This document shows, in pieces, positions 57,102 through 64,000 of a stretch of 64,000 bases of DNA. Made by a program: the position numbers and the translations under genes. The DNA lies in contig JADANN010000183.1 in assembly GCA_018806985.1 (NCBI GenBank), positions 124,001 through 188,000 on the forward strand. The letters run 5' to 3'. Numbering within the stretch: the stretch's first letter is position 1; each line of letters opens with the position of its first letter. Below the pieces are notes generated by a model, which ran no database searches, was not told the DNA's origin, and was given only the letters and a program-made list of their open reading frames with translations. The stretch is from Angiostrongylus vasorum (Eukaryota; Nematoda; Chromadorea; Rhabditida; Metastrongylidae).

Positions 57102-60100
57102 TCACTTACTACTGAGCGGTTTCCCATTCTTGCAACTCTCTGAGATTGATAATGCGGTACAGAGATCTTCCTCGGGTCCTTCCCATTCATAAGGATCGAG
57201 GAAAGAGCCGTTTACCCGTTTAAGGCCTGCCGCGCACTACAATACGGTTACTGATCGCACCATGTTTATGTATGAACTACCGGCACGATGTATTTTTTTG
57301 GGAATGGCTGACCTCACTGAAAAGTCCGTGGTAATCTGGTCGGTCCTCGTACTTGAGTGTTTTTAGATACTGACGGATTTTGAAGAATTCGGTTGGACAC
57401 GTCTGAAGAGTTGTTTGCTTGAAGAACGCTGGAACCAAATTCGTGAAATTTAGATCGATGTGATACAGAACCTCAAGCAAATCTTGCGGCGAACACTTCT
57501 CTTTGGCGACTATAATCTCTTTTTCGTTGGTGAGATGCCACCATGGTAGAACGGAGCGTAATTCGATGATCGTATGAAGCTAGCACCAAAGGTCGTCAAC
57601 ACGACCCTGTCCGTAGCATATTTTTTTAAAATTCTTCGGTTTTTAGTAAGAATAGAAACATTCCTTATTTCTTTCACGGTTTCTTTGTCAGACGGTTGAA
57701 ATGATCATCATCAGATTAGAGGAACATGCTTGGTTTCTTGATTTAATTCTTTTTCACTTGGTCTGAAGGACCGTGCAATTTTCCTGGTCTCTCATGTTGA
57801 CGCACCACTTTCACCATAGTTGCATTTTTTCGTGTATGAGTTCTTTCACTTCAGACAAATACTTCCCCTATGTCATCTTTTTTACACATTGCCTTTCTAC
57901 CTTTCTACCTATATCATAACCTCATAGACTCCGGCAATTGAACTTTCTTTTTTACTCTTTGATATTTAATCATCTTATCGTTGCTAGTTGGAATTTCTGC
58001 CATATAGAGAAGGGCAGGTTCTTCAAACAGATTATTGAATCATTGAAGGAATTTTACATCTTCATCTGCTAGCTTGGCTGAGAATGATTTTACGTCATGG
58101 CAAGAGCAAGCGATGTATCGATGTTGAGTGCTCACGACTTATGTAAAAAAAAGGAGTTCATACTAAAAGGCTAATGACCTTCACTTCTCTTTAAAAGCGA
58201 AGGCAAACCGAGTAGTTTTGATATGCGACAGTAGTGAAGGGATTGCTTGGTGGTTTAAGTTACTCGATGATCGTTAACCGGAATGCTTGCTGCTTCTCCA
58301 ACTTGGACATTTTTTTGTACTTAAAACGACACTGAGTCGGTCGTTCAATTCTATCTTGATCATCTTTCAGCCTCAGGTAAAGAAATAACTAACTTGCTCT
58401 TTCCCGTAATGTGTATTCAAGCTACAGTATCTAGGAGTGCCACGAAACAACTGATTTCCACCACGAGGTTTCCTTATGGCCAGCCTCCCTTTCTCATCTC
58501 TTCCAACGAAAGAACGCACCATGCCTGAAGTTTTCCTTTTCTTTTCTTTTTGGTAACGTTGGCTACCATTCACTAGTAGATTCAATATATTTCCAGAAGT
58601 AAATTACTTCCAAATATCATAAGTTACCACAGAAATCACCGAAGTCGATGAGGTAGACCGTTCTTCTATCTCTTCCAAATTTGCCGATCATGAAGTTTCC
58701 AGGCTTGATATCACGATGAATATAGCCGATTTCGTGAAGCTGTGTGTTGGATATTACTTACAGTTCATATTCATTGATTTCTAGTCAGGATTCTTTATAA
58801 ACATATCAAATTTCACCATCTCTTCGGTTTCTTTCTTAGAGGCTTCCCTTGCTGGATCATTAATATAAGCAGAGTTGATCACATTTAACTCAATATTACC
58901 TGTTTTATGGCATGCAATGTGCTGATTGCAATCCGGAGAGTAGTCGATTCCGAAAAAGGTCTACCTCCATATTCACGTCTCAAAGTCATCAAATCTTTGT
59001 CGCACAGCGTCATCACCATGAAACTAAAGCTTATTTGCTCCACTAATTAGCAAAAGTTGTAACTGTATGAATAATGTGAAGTGAGTGGGTTGGTGTAGGA
59101 GAGATTAGGGTTCATTAATTTTGCCTTATGTTTAAGTTCTGGTATATTGTGCGCATTTGACATGAGCATAAGCAGACTCTAATCATGACAGTGCCTTGTC
59201 AAGCATTGTTTATTTGTGCCGCGTTCTCTTAAGACTCTTATCTAGAACTCACGTCATTTTTACATTATCCAACTTGTTGTTCATATTGATAAAGGCCTTT
59301 CACTTCATTATCGATTTTTGCTCTTTCCATCAGATGAGAAAAAACGAACAAAAAACCCAAACCTGCCACTACAGAAAGACTAAAACAGTTTTGTTCTAGG
59401 ATTCGGAGAGGAATTAGTATAATTGGAAATTTTGTCAAACAAATCTGGTTATCTTTTTCCAAATACGAGGCGCAGGAAATGAACTTTTATAGATACCGCA
59501 CCGTAACAAACCTACTGCCGCTAGTTCGACCCTGCAGCGTGCAAACCAAATCTCCCATATTCCCAGCATCTGCAAATTGGTGTCCGACTTGTATTGGAAA
59601 AAGCTCTCTGTAATCCACAAGGAGTAGCGACTGCCTGTAGTGATGACTGAGAATGTTCATACAGGGCCATGCTAAGATTTCAGAGAGAATCTACTCCACC
59701 ACCATTCACTGGCATTCTTGAAGAAGACAAAATCCTTCAAGTGAAACCTCATTCCACTCGCAAATCCGCAAAATCTCGATGATGTCTTCGACGAAACGAA
59801 TTTAATAAAAGTTGTGGTAGGACCTTGATGACAAGTTCACATTATGTAACGTTGGGGGTAATGTGAATAAAATGGATTTTTCTTCTGCTTCCAACTGCAA
59901 TCGGAGAGAAAGTTCTAAAAATATTTGGGCAACCCTTCGACGCCAAATACTCACTCACAGAACTGTAATAGTGGGATATTACTAAGTCACCAATATCTGC
60001 GTCTGTTTCCAGAGTCATACAACTTCATTGTGCCCTTCATCTTTTGCAATTTCTGAAGTAGATGAACTTCCAGTTTTAGCACGCCACCTTCAGATAACTC

Positions 60101-60285
60101 GTCTTCAACCTAGAAAAAAAGACTTTTGTTTGAAAACGACTTCACAGAATCTGAAATGATGGCAAAGAATTCCGACCTTCATTGCGGCAAAAAAAATTCT
60201 TGCGATTCCTATCTACGACCTTGTAAATTGCTCCCATTCCTCCTTCGCCAAGTTTCTCAATCACTTTCCATCGCCCACCAACTAT
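57102..60285 (-). pseudogene. Tau-tubulin-kinase-like (CK1 superfamily) protein kinase, disabled
   Basis: Exons: 60285-60177, 60109-59991, 59023-58900, 58739-58628, 58524-58394, 57606-57313 and 57236-57102 (TGA). Motifs in order: IVGGRWKVIEKLGEGGMGAIYK (glycine loop), AAMK (ATP lysine), [39 protein letters not shown] (catalytic loop), YLIDFGDFC (DFG), FRGTPRYCSLNTHYGKEQGRVDDLW, LKYEDRPDYHGLFSE and a C-terminal FLDPYEWEGPEED. This is the layout of the nematode-expanded TTBK/CK1 kinases, often sperm-related in worms. Two lesions: a run of 8 T at about 60189-60196 shifts the frame before AAMK, and a TAG at 57582-57580 replaces the tryptophan expected after DDLWC. All other phases and signatures are intact, so loss is recent, or one lesion is an assembly error. 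The first exon upstream of 60285 was not found. Convergent with NAF1. Confidence 0.82.
59455..59880 (+). repeat. SINE family C-related copy in kinase intron
   Basis: 'gccgctagttcgaccctgca' (B-box-like), 'attggtgtccgacttgtatt', 'ctactccaccaccattcact' and 'gacaaaatccttcaagtga' follow the family C order. It lies between the second and third kinase exons. Confidence 0.55.
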
Positions 60286-60334
60286 CTAAATAACGTTGTA
60301 CGTAATGGACGTAAAGTTAAACATCCATCTATAA

Positions 60335-60880
60335 ACAAGTAGAGCGAAGGTACTGCAGTGGTTAGATCCGCACTCCAATATACGGTATTGTTGGTTCAAT
60401 CTAATGTTCCGGAAAAACCAAACTCCCTACTATCATGTATTTGCAGATCTCATCAGAATTGTCGGAATTTACAAAGACCTCGACTTGATTCGACAGACCA
60501 CTGCAATTCATTGCATGGCGCAATTATGCATTTATTCACGTCTAGGACGCATATTTGGAATCGAATGCTGGACGTATCCCTAAGATCCCAAGGGATTGAC
60601 CAACAGCAACCGTTTCATCGTAGTCCTTCATTAGTCAGTCTTTTTTCTTATTCCACATGACCCGACTCCAAACATTGTGCATATCTCAGCAATTCTTTTA
60701 TTGGATTCATTTTTTTACATCCATCATTCACAAAGGTCTGCGGATTTTGCATGGATTCGTTTGTTGCTTTGAGGACTTCCGTTTTTTCTTAATGAATGTT
60801 GCTGGTTGAGTCGATTCTTCCTGAAAATTGTTGGATAGCCATGCTAGGCGTTCCCAGATCTTCATCGTTGGCTGTTGCTA
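60335..60880 (+). repeat. Degraded SINE family A followed by reversed family C tail
   Basis: 60340-60620 keeps 'ggtactgcagtggttagat' (A box), 'tgttggttcaatctaa' (B box) and the tail 'gggattgaccaacagc'. 60650-60880 is a reversed family C end ('agcaattcttttattgg', 'gatcttcatcgttgg'). Same arrangement as 38811-39330. Confidence 0.6.
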
Positions 60881-61600
60881 AAATTTGTGTACTGGAGGAA
60901 GCGTGTTGATCCGCACCAATTCCGCGCTACCGAGTGATTTAAAACTGGGTGGGCGGGCTCGTTCTGGATCGAAGTACTAGCTAGTAAGTATTAAATGGCA
61001 TCATTGCCTTAGCACTGCGCAATCGCCTTCAACTAATGTATGAAATTAATCCTACCTTTCCTGGGTGAAATGACTTGAATCCTCTCGATCCCTCGGTTGA
61101 CATACCACGTTAACTATTAGTGGAAAATGAACCATACCACCGTGTTTTTGTCTTAGAGGAATGATAGTAGGTGAGATTATCTGTTCATAAGGGTATGGAG
61201 TGATGGAGTGTGAATATTTTACCACTTATTACGAAGACACACACTTCTCAGTAATAAAGTATGGGGTTGCCCACCTTAACTGTTGTAATGTAGTTACACG
61301 ATAACATATTTATTTTTTCTTCGTTGTTTTGTACCATCGCAAAAATTTTAAGAATTTCAAAGTCCCGGGTGCTCTTAAAGGCGAAATGTCTCATTTCTAA
61401 ATCTGATACATAAGATCACCACGCGATGTTTTCTGTTTTAGAGAAAACCAGCTGTTTGGGAGTAAACAGGAAAGATGGGATATGTTTTTTTTCACCTTCC
61501 GTTTATATTTCTCGATATGAATATAGAGATACTGCTGAATTTTCCCTGTATGCTGCGCATAAAATTTGCTGTCGTTCTACTAAACAAATAAACAAACTGT
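60881..61600. other. No recognised feature
   Basis: Spacer between the kinase and the last PLE. It may contain the missing first exon of the kinase; none could be identified. Confidence 0.3.
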
Positions 61601-61602
61601 AC

Positions 61603-63925
61603 AGAATGCGTCGTTTTCTTGTTCAGCAATCGCGAGGTTGTTAAACAGCATACATTTACTTCCATAGAAAGACACAATGCAATACAACAGTGGCTGACAT
61701 TTCGGCAGTATCGCCTTCTTCAGAGCCTGGAAGGGTATACTGATATACATTTTACTAGGCCAAACGCTTCAATAACACTTACAAAAAGACGAAAAAACTC
61801 TATGATAATTACATGGTCAACAGCTTCTCGAAAAAACCCAGCGCCTTTTTACGTGCCTTCCAATGAGGAAGATTAGAACAGCTGATATAAGTCGCATAAG
61901 GTTGATGACTGCACCATCCCACATCAGAAATTGATGCGAACATACGGGGTCAGGTCGCGTATGACCTCTGGGCATTCATCCCTGCTATTCATTGTAGGGT
62001 TTTTTGGCATTTATCCAAAAATAGTCAGGAAGTTTTCGCGCTGGTATTTTAGCCTCCTGTGCAAGGATATTGACCTATGCGTGCTTATTGGGGTACTTTG
62101 TCTTCGTTTTCGTTTGCCATCTAGATGTTCTTTTATACGGATACACAAAGGTCTGCCCGTTTCGCCAATATATTCATCTCCGCAATTGTTACAAGAGATC
62201 AGGTATATCGTACCTGAGCTCATGCAATCACCGTCCCTGATGTAAGGGCAAATTACGCAATTTGTTGTTCCACATAGACGGTCATACAGGCGATTACGAA
62301 CTAATTGACGACGTAGAGTATCCTGTGGTATTTCAACTGTCGCTACCGATTCCTCTAGACCTGCCCTTCTTAAGCATCGTTTAATAGCTACGCTTACTTC
62401 ATCGCTAATAAAGGGCAACATAAACGGGACTTTCTTTTGGCCAACTGTTTCGCTTGGATGCGTCGCTCTCCTTCTAAACTTATCTCTTGGAGTTACTATT
62501 TCGTAGCCATTGGAGATGGCTATTTCTCGAACTAAGTCGCGCGATTCTACCTTTAGTTCCCTGGTTGTGCACACAGAGGTGGCTGTTCGAAACATGTTTC
62601 TCACAAGTGCTCTCTTTGTGTGTGAAAAGTGGGAAGAAAGGAAATGAACGAGGATGTTCTTGTTAATTGGCTTTCGGTACCGTCTTGTCAGGTAACCGCT
62701 ACTTCATAGGTTTATTTGAACGTTTAAAAACGGAAGCCAGTTTTTTCTCGGTTTCTCCCTGGTGAACTTAATGTACTCAGACTGCTCGTTCAATAATTCA
62801 AAGCATTTGTCCATCTCCTCCTGCGTAAGAAAGATGATAAAACAATCATCTACATATCTGCAGTAGAGTAGTGGCCGGAGATCGAGAACAGGGGCTTCTG
62901 TCTTAGACATAAACACAATGGCAAGGCTTGGTGCCAGTCGCTGTCCCATAGCCAACCCCCTTATTTGCGCGAAATATTTCCCAGACCATCTGAAAATCGA
63001 GCAATTTAGGCACTACTTTAAGAGAGCCATTAGCTGCTGGATCGACAAGCCATGCATATTTATTCTTCTTTCATGTTCAACAAGAAGTTCGAAGATGTCT
63101 TGCATTGCGGATTCATTCGATACATTGGTGTACAGCGCAGTAACGTCGAAGGATTCCATCACGTACGCGTTGTTAGGAGACGCGTTACGTAGACGTTATA
63201 GGAACATTTGGGTGTTTGTGAGGTGAGCTGGAATATGGTTAAGCAACTGGGTAAGTATTAGGCTTAAAAACCAGGTTATTCTATCCGTTGGCCCGTCTAC
63301 ACAGCTGATGATGGGTCTAACCTTAAATGATGACGAATTGGATTACGCAAGTTCATCATGATATTAACTTATGTGTTTTAATAAGTAGGTATAGGACGGG
63401 ACATGTTGGTTTATCGATTTTAAAGTGCGCAGGACACTAAAGCACCAGCGCGAAAAACTTCTTGAGGCATTTTGGATAAATGCCAAAAACCCTACAATAA
63501 ATAGCAGGGATGAATGCCCAGAGGTCATACGCTACCTGACCTCTTATGTTCGCATCAATTTCTGATATGGGATGGTGCAGTCATCAACCTTATGCGACTA
63601 TAATCAGCTGTTCTAATCTTCCTCATTGGAAGTCACGAAAAAAGCGGTGAGTGTTTTGAGAAGCTGTTGATCATGTAATTACCATGGAGTTTTTTCGTCT
63701 TTTTGTAAGTGTTATTGAAGCGTTTGGCCTCGTAAATTGTATATCAGTATACCCTTCCGGGCTCTGAAGAAGGCGATACTGCCAAAACGTCGGCTACTGC
63801 TATATTCTATTCTGTTTTTTCTTTGGAAGTAAATGTATGTTGTTTAACAACCTCGCGATTGCTGAACATGAAAACGACGCATTCATATTCCAATGCCGAG
63901 GTTAATAGAAAGTCGATCCTGGAAA
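61603..63925 (-). pseudogene. Near-complete Penelope-like element with inverted termini
   Basis: Left terminus 61603-62050 and right terminus about 63440-63925 are inverted copies of about 440 bp, each with a hammerhead-like motif (minus 61693-61727, plus 63761-63795). On the minus strand, RT sequence includes an RT core fragment (63230-62950), AMGQRLAPSLAIVF and the catalytic CRYVDDCFIIF (about 62870). Then ORF 62604-62011 carries VRNRLYDRLCGTTNCVICPY, GDCMSSGTIYLISCNNCGDEY, IGETGRPLCIRIKEHLDGK: a cysteine-bearing linker and a GIY-YIG endonuclease with its Arg and Glu-region residues. PLEs copy by target-primed reverse transcription with RT and GIY-YIG in one protein. Frame breaks near 62650 and 62990 separate the two parts here. 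Confidence 0.9.
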
Positions 63926-64000
63926 CTGTGCAGATTTTAGTGACTGATATGCAATCGAACAACCTAGCACTTATAATTTGTGCAGTTTTTTTTTCAATTG
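63926..64000. other. Window end, unassigned
   Basis: Short flank after the PLE terminus; nothing recognised. Confidence 0.4.

Overview
The window looks like nuclear DNA of a parasitic nematode, most likely a strongylid such as a hookworm (Necator/Ancylostoma-like). This is inferred from four signs. Genes have many small exons with phase-consistent GT..AG introns and TTTCAG-like acceptors. There is an SRX-type chemoreceptor, a gene family known from nematodes. An RTE-clade retrotransposon resembles those common in hookworms. Introns and intergenic DNA are packed with tRNA-derived SINEs and Penelope-like elements (PLEs). No rRNA, tRNA gene, CRISPR array or prokaryotic feature was seen.

Layout. 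1-15.9 kb is repeat-rich; its only credible gene is a small secreted-protein gene (4608-5884). 15.98-18.43 kb (- strand) holds the first four exons of an srx-family 7TM receptor. 18.4-29.8 kb is mostly repeats plus a few lone exon-like stretches (20.2-21.0 kb). 29.79-33.31 kb (+) holds a paralogue of the 4.6 kb secreted-protein gene, with a PLE in its first intron. 34.2-44.46 kb (-) holds mitochondrial tyrosyl-tRNA synthetase (yars-2) followed by eIF3 subunit M (cif-1), in the order I recall for C. elegans. 45.0-56.5 kb (+) holds NAF1, the H/ACA snoRNP assembly factor, in 11 exons with a PLE, several SINEs and RTE pieces in its introns. 57.1-60.3 kb (-) holds a tau-tubulin-kinase-like protein kinase with an in-frame stop and a homopolymer frameshift, so probably a pseudogene. 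61.6-63.9 kb is a near-complete but broken PLE.

The three housekeeping genes could each be joined across all their exons with matching phases (eIF3m 399 aa, TyrRS 474 aa, NAF1 about 345 aa), so they look intact. yars-2 and NAF1 are divergent and separated by 555 bp.

The most unusual recurrent signal is a roughly 35-nt motif present about 18-20 times on both strands, always in PLE termini or PLE-derived fold-backs. It resembles a minimal type-I hammerhead ribozyme: a CTGAnGA box, a short covarying stem, then GAAAC, GTC and closing GCT/AGC arms. It has one consistent extra A next to stem II. Other items of interest are the small secreted-protein paralogue pair and a PLE end lying exactly at the inferred acceptor of NAF1 exon 3.
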